Counted from the stretch's first letter, positions 27,487-37,285 are shown. The stretch is DNA of 64,000 bases from Pseudoalteromonas sp. MEBiC 03607 (GCF_004792295.1 NZ_SRRY01000001.1:3045501-3109500), one strand, 5' to 3'. The notes: generated by a model not told the origin, from the letters alone. Made by a program: numbers and translations.

Positions 27487-28785
27487 ATGAAAAAACTCAG
27501 CAAAGAAGACATATACCAACGCCTTAGTAACACCGAAGATGCCCGTGCCTGCAAAGCAATTGATGAGGCGGCTTGTAAAGTCGTACCCGGCAATTTTATT
27601 ACCTTATTAGTTAGCCAACTATTTAGTAAGTTTGCCGATGCCTTGTTAAACCCAAAGGTAACCCTGCCTTGGCTGTTACAAAGCATTAATGTGCCGAGCA
27701 GTTTTATTGCTTGGCTTGTGCCTATTCGTGAGTCAGGTTCTATGTTGCCACAGCTGGCGATAGCAAGTGCCATTCGTAAGCTGCCCGTCAGAAAGTGGGT
27801 GTGGGTAATTGGCGCGATTGTGCAGGCTTTGTGTATTGTGGGCATGTTGGTTTGTGCTTTAACGCTGCAAGGTACAAACGCTGGGTTTGCTATTATTGCT
27901 CTTTTGATTGTTTTTAGCCTAGCTCGCGGCTTTAACTCTATTGCTGCAAAAGATGTATTAGGTAAGGTTATTCCTAAACAACAGCGCGGAGGTATAAGTG
28001 GTCTTGCTGCCAGCTTTGCCGGATTTGCAACACTCACCTTCGGTCTTGGTTTGTGGTATCTACAAAGTCTTGGTTATGAGAATGGAGTGTATATTGCACT
28101 GATGCTAGCAGTGCTTATGTGGGTTTTCGCAGCGCTTAGTTACAGTCGTATTAAAGAATACAAAGGCGCAACAGAAGGCGCTGAAAACGGCTTGCTACAT
28201 GCTCTTAAAAAACTAAAACTGCTTTACCAAGACAAGCAATTTGCACATTTTATAATTACTCGTGCATTGTTATTGTGCTCGGCCTTGAGCGCCCCTTTTT
28301 ACATCGTACTTGCCAGTGAGCAAGCTTTCGACTTTTCATTGCTTGCTACGTTTATGGCGCTATCAGGACTAGCAAACTTAGTATCCGCTCCTATTTGGGG
28401 TAGGCTCAGTGATTTATCTAGTCGCCGCGTTTTAGTGCTTGCTGCGATACTCGTTACTTTTAATGGCTTTGCTGTTTATTTGGTTGCTTACTTAAGCCCA
28501 TCCACTCTCAATGAGTTTTGGTTATTACCACTGTGTTATTTTTTACTCACTGTAGCTCATCAAGGAGTACGCCTTGGCCGTAAAACCTACCTTGTTGATA
28601 TGGCAGAAGGTAACAAGCGTACAGACTATGTCTCTGTTAGTAATACAGTGATCGGGGTTGTCTTACTGTTACTTGGCAGCGTTGGCTTACTAAATGCGTA
28701 CTTAAGCACCGCCGAGCTTATATTATTTTATAGCCTTTTAGGCTTGGTAGGCGCTATTAGTGCTTGGTTTTTACCAGAAACTTAA
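27487..28785 (+). CDS. MFS transporter
   Basis: A 432-residue, 12-helix major facilitator. An unusual cytoplasmic N-terminus of about 30 residues (MKKLSKEDIYQRLSNTEDARACKAIDEAA) precedes helix 1. The first half has VPIRESGSMLPQLAIASAIRKLPVRKW and the second APIWGRLSDLSSRRVL, an MFS loop motif. No characterised relative is recognised, so the substrate is unknown. The start has no clear ribosome site. A terminator follows directly. Confidence 0.85.
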   Translation: MKKLSKEDIYQRLSNTEDARACKAIDEAACKVVPGNFITLLVSQLFSKFADALLNPKVTLPWLLQSINVPSSFIAWLVPIRESGSMLPQLAIASAIRKLPVRKWVWVIGAIVQALCIVGMLVCALTLQGTNAGFAIIALLIVFSLARGFNSIAAKDVLGKVIPKQQRGGISGLAASFAGFATLTFGLGLWYLQSLGYENGVYIALMLAVLMWVFAALSYSRIKEYKGATEGAENGLLHALKKLKLLYQDKQFAHFIITRALLLCSALSAPFYIVLASEQAFDFSLLATFMALSGLANLVSAPIWGRLSDLSSRRVLVLAAILVTFNGFAVYLVAYLSPSTLNEFWLLPLCYFLLTVAHQGVRLGRKTYLVDMAEGNKRTDYVSVSNTVIGVVLLLLGSVGLLNAYLSTAELILFYSLLGLVGAISAWFLPET

Positions 28786-28789
28786 TTCA

Positions 28790-28815
28790 AAAAGGCGACC
28801 GAAGTCGCCTTTTCT
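28790..28815. terminator. Bidirectional terminator between MFS and S9 peptidase genes
   Basis: AAAAGGCGAC (28790-28799) and GTCGCCTTTT (28804-28813) with loop CGAA between two convergent genes. Confidence 0.9.
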
Positions 28816-28817
28816 CT

Positions 28818-30740
28818 TCAGTTTTTCAAATTCTTATCGAAGAACTCTAAAAACGCTTTCAATGTTTTAATTCGATACGGCTGATGCGACAAGTAGTGGT
28901 CACCATCTTCAAGCTCAATATAGGTTACGTCTTTGCCTTCGTCTTTAAGCTCATCTTCCATTTCTCGGCTATGATAAACAGGCACCACGTTATCATCAGA
29001 ACCATGAACGAGTAACACTGGGCGATTAATTTGTTTTGCAAAATTAACTGGCGAGACCTTTTCTAATTTATCGCCATCAGTACCAAATTGCTTACGCACA
29101 ATTTCTTTATTGGTGAAATATCGTGCCTTACTAACAATACGCTCAAGATCTGTGACACCAGCAAAGCTGGCCGCACATTTGAATGTTTCAGGGTGCTTAA
29201 CCACCGCCATTAGTGCGGCATAACCACCATAACTTGCTCCACCAATACAGATTTTATCTTTATTTGCGATACCTTCACCAACAAGCCAATTCGCGGCATC
29301 TTGCAAGTCATCTTGCATTTCTTTACCAAAACCTTGTACAGCAGCCATTTCAAATTCATGACCATAACCACTTGAACCACGAAAGTTTGGTTGTAGCACT
29401 GCATAACCATTATAGGCAAGCAACGCAGTCCAGTAGTCAAAGTCTGCGTAATCTCGAGCCATTGGGCCGCCATGTGGGAACACAATGGTAGGCAATTTAT
29501 CACCTTTTTTATAACCCACAGGTAAGGTTAAATACCCTTCAATAGTTAAACCATCACGGGCTTTATAACTGATTTTCTTTTTACCGCTGTAAACTGTGTC
29601 ATCAATATCCGGAAATGCCGATACAAATACTGTTAACTCGTTCGTATCACGGTTACCTAACATATAGGTGCCGGGGATTTGCTCACCTGTAACCAAAACC
29701 ACATATTGACGTTGATCTTTGCTGGTATCAATAATATCAATATCAAACTTATCTGCTGGCAGTACAGCGCGTAAGCCATTATAAAGGTTGCTTAAATCTT
29801 CATCCCAGTAATGGATCCCCTCATCAAGCTGTGAGTGAGTAAACCCTGCGACTTCACCAGTTAAAGGTGAATAGAATATATGACCGTCGAAGTCAGAGTT
29901 ATCATCGCTAAACACTAACTCTTTTTTCATGGTCGTTAGGTTCATTTTATAAAGCGCATCGTAGCCATCTTTAAGTGCTTTGTAATAAATAATATTAGGG
30001 TCTTTATCAAAGCCCAAAACACTTACTACATCAGGGCTAAATGCTTTATATTTGAATAATGTTTTACGTTTATCTCTATCTTCGTCATATAGAATATATT
30101 CAAATTCGTCTTCATCCATTTTAAGGGCAATACGTACATTGCCTTGGCGGTCAATAATCCAATCGGTAACTTTGTTGAATGAACGCTGCACTTTCTTTTT
30201 ACGAAGTGTATATAAATCAAGTTCATACACACCTGGCGCATTAGCAAAATCAAAGTCACCTTGCACTAAGATTTTGTCTTTTTTACTCGGTAAAAAACTG
30301 ATGACCTGATCGCCAAATTGCGGTTGCCGCTTGTCACGATTAAAGTCTGCTTCATTGGCTGGTCTAACTTTGCCTTTATCGTTAATGTTATAAGCATACA
30401 TAAAAGTTGTTGAATATTTTGGGCCACCAAATTGACGTTGGATACGGCGTGCACCTATCAACAAAACTTCATCATTCGCCCACTCATACCAATCAAAGAA
30501 AATAGTGTGGTTATCTGAGCGGATCAGAGAGTTGACTTCTTCTGTTTTACGGTTATAAACCGTTAACACCAACTCTCCATTTACATTTCGAATAAACGAT
30601 AGATGACTACCATTTGGTGAGAATTTTACTTGGCTAAAAGCCCGTAAAGAGGCGAATGATTCTACAGGGAGTTGCGTGTTTTCAGCAGCACGGGGCATTA
30701 AGCTTAGTACCGCAAATAGTGAAAGCAGTAAGTACTTCAT
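28818..30740 (-). CDS. Secreted S9-family prolyl-oligopeptidase-like peptidase
   Basis: A serine peptidase of about 640 residues with a signal peptide (MKYLLLSLFAVLSLMPRAAE). An N-terminal beta-propeller (about 20-380) is followed by an alpha/beta-hydrolase domain. The nucleophile motif is GGASYGGYAAL, the aspartate is in HGSDDNVVP and the histidine in DGDHYLSH, the complete S9 triad; FPHGGPMARD marks the oxyanion strand. It is of the S9C/acylaminoacyl-peptidase-like type. Three ATG codons are possible (30752, 30743, 30740); the GGA spacing and signal peptide favour the last. Confidence 0.92.
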   Translation of the reverse strand: MKYLLLSLFAVLSLMPRAAENTQLPVESFASLRAFSQVKFSPNGSHLSFIRNVNGELVLTVYNRKTEEVNSLIRSDNHTIFFDWYEWANDEVLLIGARRIQRQFGGPKYSTTFMYAYNINDKGKVRPANEADFNRDKRQPQFGDQVISFLPSKKDKILVQGDFDFANAPGVYELDLYTLRKKKVQRSFNKVTDWIIDRQGNVRIALKMDEDEFEYILYDEDRDKRKTLFKYKAFSPDVVSVLGFDKDPNIIYYKALKDGYDALYKMNLTTMKKELVFSDDNSDFDGHIFYSPLTGEVAGFTHSQLDEGIHYWDEDLSNLYNGLRAVLPADKFDIDIIDTSKDQRQYVVLVTGEQIPGTYMLGNRDTNELTVFVSAFPDIDDTVYSGKKKISYKARDGLTIEGYLTLPVGYKKGDKLPTIVFPHGGPMARDYADFDYWTALLAYNGYAVLQPNFRGSSGYGHEFEMAAVQGFGKEMQDDLQDAANWLVGEGIANKDKICIGGASYGGYAALMAVVKHPETFKCAASFAGVTDLERIVSKARYFTNKEIVRKQFGTDGDKLEKVSPVNFAKQINRPVLLVHGSDDNVVPVYHSREMEDELKDEGKDVTYIELEDGDHYLSHQPYRIKTLKAFLEFFDKNLKN

Positions 30741-30925
30741 CATAAAGTCCATTTCATTTTTTACTGTTCCTAAATAATAACATTAAAAGAAAATAAAAGA
30801 CTATGTAAGAAATTTCACCTCTGACAATCATTCGTTTAAAACGAACAAAGTACTCGATTAAAAGCATTATTAATTTATTTTTTGCTAATTATAATGACTG
30901 CACAAATTCAGTTTTCTTAGGTGAC

Positions 30926-31528
30926 ATGATGAAAAAAGTACTTGTGTTAAATTCATCTTTAAATGGTGAACAAGGTAATTCAACCAAGCTTAGCCAACAA
31001 TTTGTTGAGCAGCTTGCTAACAACCAACAAATTTCAGTAACAACTCGCGATTTAAGCGACAATGCCATTGCTCACTTAACGCAGACAGAAATGGCTGCCT
31101 GGATGACTGATGCAAACGAACGCAATGATGAACAAAAAGCACTTGCTGCAATATCTGATGATTTAATCGCTGAACTTAACGACAACGAGTTAATCGTTAT
31201 TGGTATGCCAATGTATAACTTTGGTATTCCTTCGACATTTAAAGCTTGGATTGATCGTATTGCCCGTGCAGGTATTACCTTTAAGTACACTGAGCAAGGC
31301 CCTGTAGGTTTAGTTGAAGGCAAAAAAGTAGTGGTACTTGCAGCGCGTGGTGGTATCTATCAAGGCACCGACATGGATACACAAACTAAATACTTAAAAG
31401 ATGTACTTGGTTTTGTGGGTATGACTGACGTTCACTTTATTTATGCTGAGGGCCTAGCGATGCCAGACGCAGAGCAAAGTCTAGAAGCAGCGAAAAACGA
31501 AATCAACACGTTTGCTGCAGCACTATAA
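30926..31528 (+). CDS. azoR: FMN-dependent NADH-azoreductase
   Basis: A 200-residue flavodoxin-fold oxidoreductase. The FMN phosphate loop is LNSSLNGEQGNSTKLS at the N-terminus, followed by VIGMPMYNFGIPSTFKAWIDRIARAGITFKY and VVLAARGGIYQG, hallmarks of AzoR. AzoR reduces quinones and azo compounds with NADH and protects against thiol/quinone stress. Two adjacent ATG codons start the gene; AGGTGAC spacing fits the second (30929) slightly better. It has its own terminator. Confidence 0.93.
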   Translation: MMKKVLVLNSSLNGEQGNSTKLSQQFVEQLANNQQISVTTRDLSDNAIAHLTQTEMAAWMTDANERNDEQKALAAISDDLIAELNDNELIVIGMPMYNFGIPSTFKAWIDRIARAGITFKYTEQGPVGLVEGKKVVVLAARGGIYQGTDMDTQTKYLKDVLGFVGMTDVHFIYAEGLAMPDAEQSLEAAKNEINTFAAAL

Positions 31529-31543
31529 TCAGCAAAGTATAAA

Positions 31544-31566
31544 AAAGCGGTCATCATGACCGCTTT
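31544..31566. terminator. Bidirectional terminator after azoR
   Basis: AAAGCGGTCA and TGACCGCTTT with loop TCA, flanked by A on the left and T on the right, between azoR and the convergent EF-hand operon. Confidence 0.85.
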
Positions 31567-31571
31567 GTGAT

Positions 31572-32039
31572 TTACGCTGTGACCGATAACAGCGAATCAC
31601 CTTCAGATAAAGCAAACTTTTCTTGCACAGAGGCTAGAATCGCTTCTTTATCTTCTTCTCCCAGTTGATCAGAATATTGCGCTAACAACTCATCTAAATA
31701 ACTGACAACCTCTTCAGTATCAACCTGCTCTAGTGAGTTACCACTTGGCGGCGGCGGTGGTGGACAAGGCGGGCGTTCACCTTCAGGACGACCTAATTCA
31801 CCGACTTCAGCGGCATCAAAGCCAGCTTCAGCCATAATTGCTTCCATTTCTTGACCAGGTTGAATACCTGCGTCCATAAATGTTTGCATAATGGATTGTG
31901 CATCTTCTGCAGTTAAGTTTTCAGGATCAAACTGAGCTAAGGTTTCATTCATTAACTCTGTTTGTTCACTGGTTAACGGCTCTGCTTGCGGTCGTTGCAT
32001 GGGCTGAAAATTCGCACTCGATGAAACACTGTTGATCAT
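31572..32039 (-). CDS. Acidic protein with poly-proline stretch, partner of EF-hand protein
   Basis: A 155-residue, strongly acidic protein not assigned to a named family. It has no signal peptide. A helical N-terminal half (SEQTELMNETLAQFDPENLTAEDAQSIMQTFMDAGIQPG) resembles calmodulin-like helix pairs without clear EF loops. A Pro-rich joint with seven prolines in a row (about residues 93-100, also a Cys) follows, then a second helical pair (EEVVSYLDELLAQYSDQLGEEDKEAILASVQEKF). The start overlaps the upstream EF-hand gene's stop as ATGA, so the two are coupled. The role may involve calcium, by inference from context. Confidence 0.72.
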   Translation of the reverse strand: MINSVSSSANFQPMQRPQAEPLTSEQTELMNETLAQFDPENLTAEDAQSIMQTFMDAGIQPGQEMEAIMAEAGFDAAEVGELGRPEGERPPCPPPPPPSGNSLEQVDTEEVVSYLDELLAQYSDQLGEEDKEAILASVQEKFALSEGDSLLSVTA

Positions 32040-32323
32040 CGTTGATTTTCCTTACGTTTTGGTGGTTTATGTTTGTTGAACTCGTCTTCAGTTACTTCAC
32101 CATTTTGATCAGCATCCATGTCATTAAAAATGGTTTGCAGCATATCTTCTGGCATAGGCTGCTCACTAAACTCAGTAAAACCAATCACCCCATTGCCATC
32201 AATGTCAATCGTCGTAAAGTCAGGTCGTGGAGGTGGACCGCCTTGATGGTCGCGAGCAAAGCAAGCGGGCGCTGTGGCTAACAACGAAATAGCTAAAACA
32301 GAAAGTGCAGATAAATGCTTCAT
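32036..32323 (-). CDS. Secreted EF-hand calcium-binding protein
   Basis: A 95-residue protein with a signal peptide (MKHLSALSVLAISLLATAPACFA) and two canonical EF-hand loops, DIDGNGVIGFTEF and DADQNGEVTEDEF, each with Asp/Asn ligands at 1, 3 and 5 and Glu at 12. The tail is basic. It should bind calcium outside the cytoplasm. It overlaps the downstream acidic gene by 4 bases. Short two-EF-hand proteins of this kind are common in Alteromonadales; function unknown. Confidence 0.85.
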   Translation of the reverse strand: MKHLSALSVLAISLLATAPACFARDHQGGPPPRPDFTTIDIDGNGVIGFTEFSEQPMPEDMLQTIFNDMDADQNGEVTEDEFNKHKPPKRKENQR

Positions 32324-32492
32324 AGCGAACCTCTTATGTCATTCAATTGACCGTAAGCATAATCTGAATGTCAACCAAAAGTGTGTGGGTAATATGCAAC
32401 AAATGTGGAAACTTTGTGGATTGCGTTAGCAATTAATCGAAGTTGTAACTTGTTACGTATGAAAAGCAAAACAATTTTCCAACACAACGATT

Positions 32493-33989
32493 ATGGCAAG
32501 CTCAAATAAGCAAAAAGTGAATCTTGTTTGGTTCAAACGTGACCTAAGACTTTCTGATCATCAACCACTTGCCAATGCGATTGCATCAGACCTGCCCTGC
32601 ATACTGATTTATAACTTTGAGCCACTGTTGCTCGAAGATCCCCATTACAGCTTAAGGCACTGGCGTTTTGTTGCTCAGTCACTTAAAGACATCAACCAAC
32701 AACTCGAAAAATACAACGCTGAAATCGCCATTTATAATCAACAGATGATTACATTGCTAGAAACACTCAATGACGAGTTTGAAATTGCTGGAGTTTATAG
32801 TCATGAAGAAATTGGGCTTTACAACACTTTCGAGCGAGATAAACAAGTAAAACTCTGGCTAAATAATAAAGCTATTCCATGGCATGAAACGCCATTAGGA
32901 GGAGTAAAACGAGCACGACCAAAACAGTTTGATTGGCAAACTCATTGGCACGAGGTGATGAACCAACCTCTCGTAAAACCAAATTGGCAAGCTTTTAAAG
33001 CCGTACTACCTAATAATTATCAAGCAGCAGAGTGTTTTGACGATTTTCTAAACCACGATCCTCAGTTTCAATATGGCGGCCCTCATGCAGCAAGAGCCTG
33101 TCTTAAAAGCTTTATAGAACAGCGAGCTAAAGGCTACCAAAGCGGTATTTCAAGCCCATCAAAAAGTAGAGATTCATGCTCAAGACTCTCTCCATATTTA
33201 GCATGGGGGAATTTAAGCCTAAGACAGGTTTATCAAACATTGAGATACTACCTACCAAAACAACCTAAAAGTTGGCGACGTTCATTGCATGCCTTTGAGT
33301 CTCGATTACATTGGCATTGCCATTTTATGCAAAAGTTTGAAACTCAATGCAGCATGGAGTTTGCTCCGCAAAACACAGGCTACCAGCACTACCCTTATCG
33401 CGATGATGATCACCTTGATGAGCACCTAAATCGCTTTGAGCAAGGCCAAACAGGCATTCCTATTATTGATGCCTGTATGCGCTGCCTCAAAGCAACTGGT
33501 TACATTAATTTTAGAATGCGCGCTATGTTAGTCAGCTTTATGACCCACCATATGAACATTCACTGGCATCCTGTTAGTTTAATTTTATCGCGTTATTTTT
33601 TAGATTTTGAACCGGGAATTCATTACCCACAAATCCAAATGCAAGCATCGGTCACAGGAACCAACATCATTCGTTTATATAACCCAATAAAGCAATCTGA
33701 AGATAAAGACCCAGATGGCATATTTATTAAAACATGGTGTCCTGAGCTTAAAGAGCTGCCTGTAGAAGATATCCACCAGCCATGGCAACTGCCGCCAATG
33801 GAAGCTTTGTTTAATAACTTTAAACTAGGCGAAGACTACCCCGAGCCTATGGTCGATATAGAAAAGGCTGCCAAGCAAGCACGTGAGCGATTATGGTCAT
33901 TCCGAGAACGTGATGATGTAAAACGCGGCACAAAAGCCGTACTGCGTAAGCATGTGATTAGCCTAAAAAGGCAACGTCATGGCACATAA
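32493..33989 (+). CDS. Divergent cryptochrome/photolyase-family flavoprotein
   Basis: A 498-residue member of the photolyase/cryptochrome family. The N-terminal photolyase domain starts [15 protein letters not shown], and the C-terminal FAD-binding domain includes [37 protein letters not shown] and [26 protein letters not shown]. By eye against E. coli PhrB, the residue at Glu274 is Arg (SRLHWHCHF), Asn341 is Phe, and Trp382/Trp384 are Gln (QIQMQAS). W277 is kept. It is therefore a divergent lineage, not classic class I. The downstream DUF2256 gene overlaps it by 11 bases. DNA repair or light signalling are both possible. Confidence 0.88.
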   Translation: MASSNKQKVNLVWFKRDLRLSDHQPLANAIASDLPCILIYNFEPLLLEDPHYSLRHWRFVAQSLKDINQQLEKYNAEIAIYNQQMITLLETLNDEFEIAGVYSHEEIGLYNTFERDKQVKLWLNNKAIPWHETPLGGVKRARPKQFDWQTHWHEVMNQPLVKPNWQAFKAVLPNNYQAAECFDDFLNHDPQFQYGGPHAARACLKSFIEQRAKGYQSGISSPSKSRDSCSRLSPYLAWGNLSLRQVYQTLRYYLPKQPKSWRRSLHAFESRLHWHCHFMQKFETQCSMEFAPQNTGYQHYPYRDDDHLDEHLNRFEQGQTGIPIIDACMRCLKATGYINFRMRAMLVSFMTHHMNIHWHPVSLILSRYFLDFEPGIHYPQIQMQASVTGTNIIRLYNPIKQSEDKDPDGIFIKTWCPELKELPVEDIHQPWQLPPMEALFNNFKLGEDYPEPMVDIEKAAKQARERLWSFRERDDVKRGTKAVLRKHVISLKRQRHGT

Positions 33990-34131
33990 AAAACTTAATT
34001 TACCCAGCAAAACCTGTCCCGTATGTGACAGGCCATTTGTGTGGCGTAAGAAGTGGCAACGAGACTGGCAGCATGTTAAATATTGCTCTGAGCGTTGCAA
34101 GCGCGAAGCGAAAAGAAATATTGGCGTTTAA
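33979..34131 (+). CDS. DUF2256 small zinc-finger-like protein
   Basis: A 50-residue basic protein beginning inside the end of the photolyase gene (11-base overlap). It has two Cys pairs, TCPVCDRPF and KYCSERCKR, a likely four-cysteine zinc site, around a Trp/Arg/Lys-rich middle ([13 protein letters not shown]). This is the DUF2256 pattern, a family often encoded next to photolyase/cryptochrome genes. The overlap indicates coupled translation. DNA binding or assistance of the flavoprotein is inferred only from charge and context. Confidence 0.88.
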   Translation: MAHKKLNLPSKTCPVCDRPFVWRKKWQRDWQHVKYCSERCKREAKRNIGV

Positions 34132-34219
34132 GTTGCAACTATATCGTTAACTCACACTTTTCGGCACGAAACCCTGAAAGCTTTTCACGGTCGCCGAAAA
34201 ATTTACAAAGGAGATGACG

Positions 34220-34648
34220 ATGACGATTAAAAAATCTGCACATACAAGTTGGTCTGGTGATATTAAATCTGGCAAAGGCTACATTTCTAGTGAAAGCGGT
34301 GCACTTGATAAACAGCCATTTGGCTTTAACACCCGCTTTGAAGGCAAACCGGGCACTAACCCCGAAGAACTTATTGCTGCTGCTCATAGTGGTTGTTTTA
34401 GTATGGCGCTGTCGCTGGCACTAACCGAAGCAGACTTTGTGGCTGACGACATAACCACCAAAGCAACCGTTAGCCTAGATGAGGTTGACGATGGCTTCGA
34501 AGTGAGCCACATTGCACTTGATGTTAGTGCGAAAATAAATGATATTTCGACTGAAAAATTTGAGCAACTTTGCGAGCAAACCAAGCAAGGCTGCCCTATT
34601 TCAAAACTCATGAATGCTGAGATATCACTCACCACAAAGCTTAATTAA
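34220..34648 (+). CDS. osmC: OsmC/Ohr-family peroxiredoxin
   Basis: A 142-residue OsmC-type thiol peroxidase. ATG 34220 is chosen over 34214 because AAAGGAG lies 6 bases before it. The two redox cysteines are in AAHSGCFSMALS and KQGCPISKLM; the GTNPEELIAAAH sequence matches OsmC (YhfA and Ohr differ there). It reduces organic hydroperoxides in the cytoplasm and is usually induced by osmotic or oxidative stress. A terminator follows. Confidence 0.93.
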   Translation: MTIKKSAHTSWSGDIKSGKGYISSESGALDKQPFGFNTRFEGKPGTNPEELIAAAHSGCFSMALSLALTEADFVADDITTKATVSLDEVDDGFEVSHIALDVSAKINDISTEKFEQLCEQTKQGCPISKLMNAEISLTTKLN

Positions 34649-34656
34649 TCCCGTTC

Positions 34657-34680
34657 GGCCAAGCACTGCTTGGCCTTTTC
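34657..34680 (+). terminator. Terminator of osmC
   Basis: GGCCAAG (34657-34663) and CTTGGCC (34669-34675), followed by TTTTC. Confidence 0.85.
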
Positions 34681-34775
34681 ATATTCTAACAGGCCCACAA
34701 CACTTTATTACAATGTAAATTCCTGCTTGTTGTATTATCTTTATGAAACAAAAACCAAATACAACAAGGATATGT

Positions 34776-35570
34776 ATGTTTAAACAACTAGCCCCTATTG
34801 CACTTGCAACGCTCGCTTATTCAAGCTATTCAACAGCAGCAACAGAGCAACAGGTGAGTAAACAGTGGTTCAATAGTATCAATTACACTCACGTAGAACA
34901 TGACAGATATAGCTTTAATGGCTACCAATTAGCAAGCCATTATTACTTTGAAGAGCAGCAGAGCTCAGGTGTGCTCGATGATTATGGCTACCTAGATACA
35001 GATTCAAACATCCTAGTCAATTACTCAGGAGGAGACTATTACAATGACATTGGTATATTTGGCGAGTATTTTTTAAATAACTGGTTTGCTGTAGCCGATA
35101 TAAGGGATGTGAGGGATTTAGACAATTACACTCTAGGTATAGGCTACTTATTTGCCGATGCCTTAAAAGTTTCTGTAAATAGGGATGTGCGTGAATATGG
35201 TGATGATTATTTCCGCTTGAAAGCGCAGTATAACCTCCAAATCAACGATAAGGATTACCTTGGTTTTAGCGCAGAAACAGATGATGAACTCGACGTTTGG
35301 AATCTCTCGGCCAGATACTTTAATCACTTAAGCGGCAGCCATTACATTACCGTTGATGTTGGCCATCAAGACAGCGTTAATGATTCAGCAAGTAATGCCA
35401 TGATCAGCTATTACTTTGGCGAACACTATGCCATAGGTGCAGGTTTGGATGATTCTGAACTCGTTTTACAAGGTAAGTACTTTATTAATGATAAATATTA
35501 TTTAACCGCTAATTACACTGAAAGCGGCTCAGCTGAACTCTACAACCTCAAGTTTGTTGCCCAATTCTAA
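34776..35570 (+). CDS. Putative outer-membrane beta-barrel (porin-like) protein
   Basis: A 264-residue exported protein. ATG 34776 is chosen over 34743 because AAGGA lies 5 bases before it and the signal peptide (MFKQLAPIALATLAYSSYSTAA) starts there. The mature part alternates short amphipathic strands with Asp/Gly/Asn-rich turns, and many strands are Tyr-rich (YTLGIGYLFADALKVSV, KYYLTANYTES). The last residue is Phe (LKFVAQF), typical of outer-membrane barrels. It resembles the putative-porin proteins of Pseudoalteromonas; substrate unknown. Confidence 0.75.
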   Translation: MFKQLAPIALATLAYSSYSTAATEQQVSKQWFNSINYTHVEHDRYSFNGYQLASHYYFEEQQSSGVLDDYGYLDTDSNILVNYSGGDYYNDIGIFGEYFLNNWFAVADIRDVRDLDNYTLGIGYLFADALKVSVNRDVREYGDDYFRLKAQYNLQINDKDYLGFSAETDDELDVWNLSARYFNHLSGSHYITVDVGHQDSVNDSASNAMISYYFGEHYAIGAGLDDSELVLQGKYFINDKYYLTANYTESGSAELYNLKFVAQF

Positions 35571-35596
35571 ACAGTAATGAGTCAACAGCTTTAAAC

Positions 35597-35626
35597 AAAA
35601 ACGCCACTTTAAAAGTGGCGTTTTTT
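35597..35626. terminator. Bidirectional terminator between barrel protein and M20 peptidase genes
   Basis: A-run plus CGCCACTTT at left and AAAGTGGCG plus T-run at right, giving a nearly perfect palindrome between convergent genes. Confidence 0.9.
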
Positions 35627-35638
35627 GATATATAGATA

Positions 35639-37129
35639 CTACATATTACCTAGCTTCATCATCATTGCAGTGTACATTTTTAAGTTCAGCGCTAACTGCT
35701 CTTCGGTAATAAACTCATGTTCTGAGTGACCTGTGTACTTTTTACCTGGCATTGATGGACCAAATGAAACAGCATTATCAAATAGCTTCGCATTGGTGCC
35801 ACCACCGATTGACACAAAGCCCGCGTCTTTATCGCCGGTAAAGTGCTTAAAGATATCAAGTAAAGCTTGGGCGTGAGGTGCACCATCTAACAGCATTGGC
35901 GTACCAATTACCACTTTTGTGTCTTTTAAAGTGACATTATTAGTGGTTTGCCAAGCGCTAAGTGCTTCATTAATTTGCTGTTTGAGCACAGCTTTTTGTT
36001 TACCAACAGGACGGCGCATATTAACCGACAATTTAATATCGTTACCATCGCGGCTTAATAACGTTGGCGAAACAGTCATCGGCCCCATAAAATCATGCTT
36101 ATAAGCAATTTCACCGAATTGCGCGCCATATAAATCAAGGCCTATTAGCTGATTAATAAACTCAATTGCTTGACCATCGCTATTGTTCTCAAGGTCGATG
36201 CCTTTGAAGATTTCTGCAAGGTACGCAATGGCATTTTCACCCGCTTCTGGCTCAGATGAATGCGCTGAAATCCCCTTCACTTGCACTAGCAAGCCATTAT
36301 CTTGCTCTGTCATCGCCACTTTTACGTTTTTAAGCTTAGCGACATTGTCGTGTAATTTAGCTACTGTCGCAGCATCGGCGTTATGCACAAGCACACTGGC
36401 ATCTTCAGGGATTTGGCTAACAAAAGCACCGCCTTTTAAATTACTTACATATAAGCCTGTTTTTGCAGAGGTTGCTGAAAAAGTCGGCGCAATTAAGCTC
36501 CAGCCTTTTTCTGCAACAACCACAGGGTAAGAAGCATCAATAGTGACAGCATATTTTGGTTGCTGATAGGTTTTCATAAACTCTTCGAGTGGTGCCCAGT
36601 CAGACTCTTCAGCAAGGTAAACCATTAATTCAATGCGGTTATTTAAAGTAATGCCGTTATCTTTAATCGCCTTCATTGCATGCAATGCTGTGGCAATAGC
36701 ACCTTTATCATCTTCTGTACCACGTGCAATTAGCTTTCCAGGTTCAGAGGTTTTATCCATTTTAAATGGGCTTTGTTGCCATTTACTGGCATCGGCTGGT
36801 TGCACATCACCATGGGTTACTATGGTTACTTTATCAGCTTGGTTACCCATGCCAATTAATACTGTGTAACCTAAATCTTGATAATCAAAACCAAACTGCG
36901 CCGCTTTCATTTTTAAGAATGACTTAAAGCCAATAAAATCTGGGTTATCAGGAGTCGCTAAACCTTCTTTATTCACCGTTGGGTAAGAAACTAAATTCTC
37001 TAAGGTATGAATTTGCGCTTGTTGATATTGCTCTACCGCGTAGTTAGCCAGCTTTTCACTTTGCTCAGACACAGTTGCCTGACTAGAGAAAGCAGTTAAT
37101 AAAAATGCAGCAAGTAATGAATGTTTCAA
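35639..37129 (-). CDS. Secreted M20-family dipeptidase
   Basis: A 496-residue M20 metallopeptidase with a signal peptide (MKHSLLAAFLLTAFSSQATV). The metal and catalytic motifs are VTHGDVQPA (first His, Asp), GTEDDKGA (bridging Asp), AEESDW (catalytic Glu and metal Glu) and GHSEHEF near the C-terminus (last His). The lid/dimer domain lies between. The build is PepV/carnosinase-like, for dipeptides, but exported. With dcp and the subtilase it fits peptide-based nutrition. Confidence 0.92.
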   Translation of the reverse strand: MKHSLLAAFLLTAFSSQATVSEQSEKLANYAVEQYQQAQIHTLENLVSYPTVNKEGLATPDNPDFIGFKSFLKMKAAQFGFDYQDLGYTVLIGMGNQADKVTIVTHGDVQPADASKWQQSPFKMDKTSEPGKLIARGTEDDKGAIATALHAMKAIKDNGITLNNRIELMVYLAEESDWAPLEEFMKTYQQPKYAVTIDASYPVVVAEKGWSLIAPTFSATSAKTGLYVSNLKGGAFVSQIPEDASVLVHNADAATVAKLHDNVAKLKNVKVAMTEQDNGLLVQVKGISAHSSEPEAGENAIAYLAEIFKGIDLENNSDGQAIEFINQLIGLDLYGAQFGEIAYKHDFMGPMTVSPTLLSRDGNDIKLSVNMRRPVGKQKAVLKQQINEALSAWQTTNNVTLKDTKVVIGTPMLLDGAPHAQALLDIFKHFTGDKDAGFVSIGGGTNAKLFDNAVSFGPSMPGKKYTGHSEHEFITEEQLALNLKMYTAMMMKLGNM

Positions 37130-37285
37130 GATAAGCTCCAGAGTTTAAGAAGGTTTTTAGAAAGTCACCTTGATTGTAACGCTTATAACGCCGACATAAC
37201 ATCTCTAATTCAAGCAAAATAGATCGCTTAAAAATACCAACAAGGTACAATAGCCACTCACCCTATTAATTCGTTTGTTAGACTC

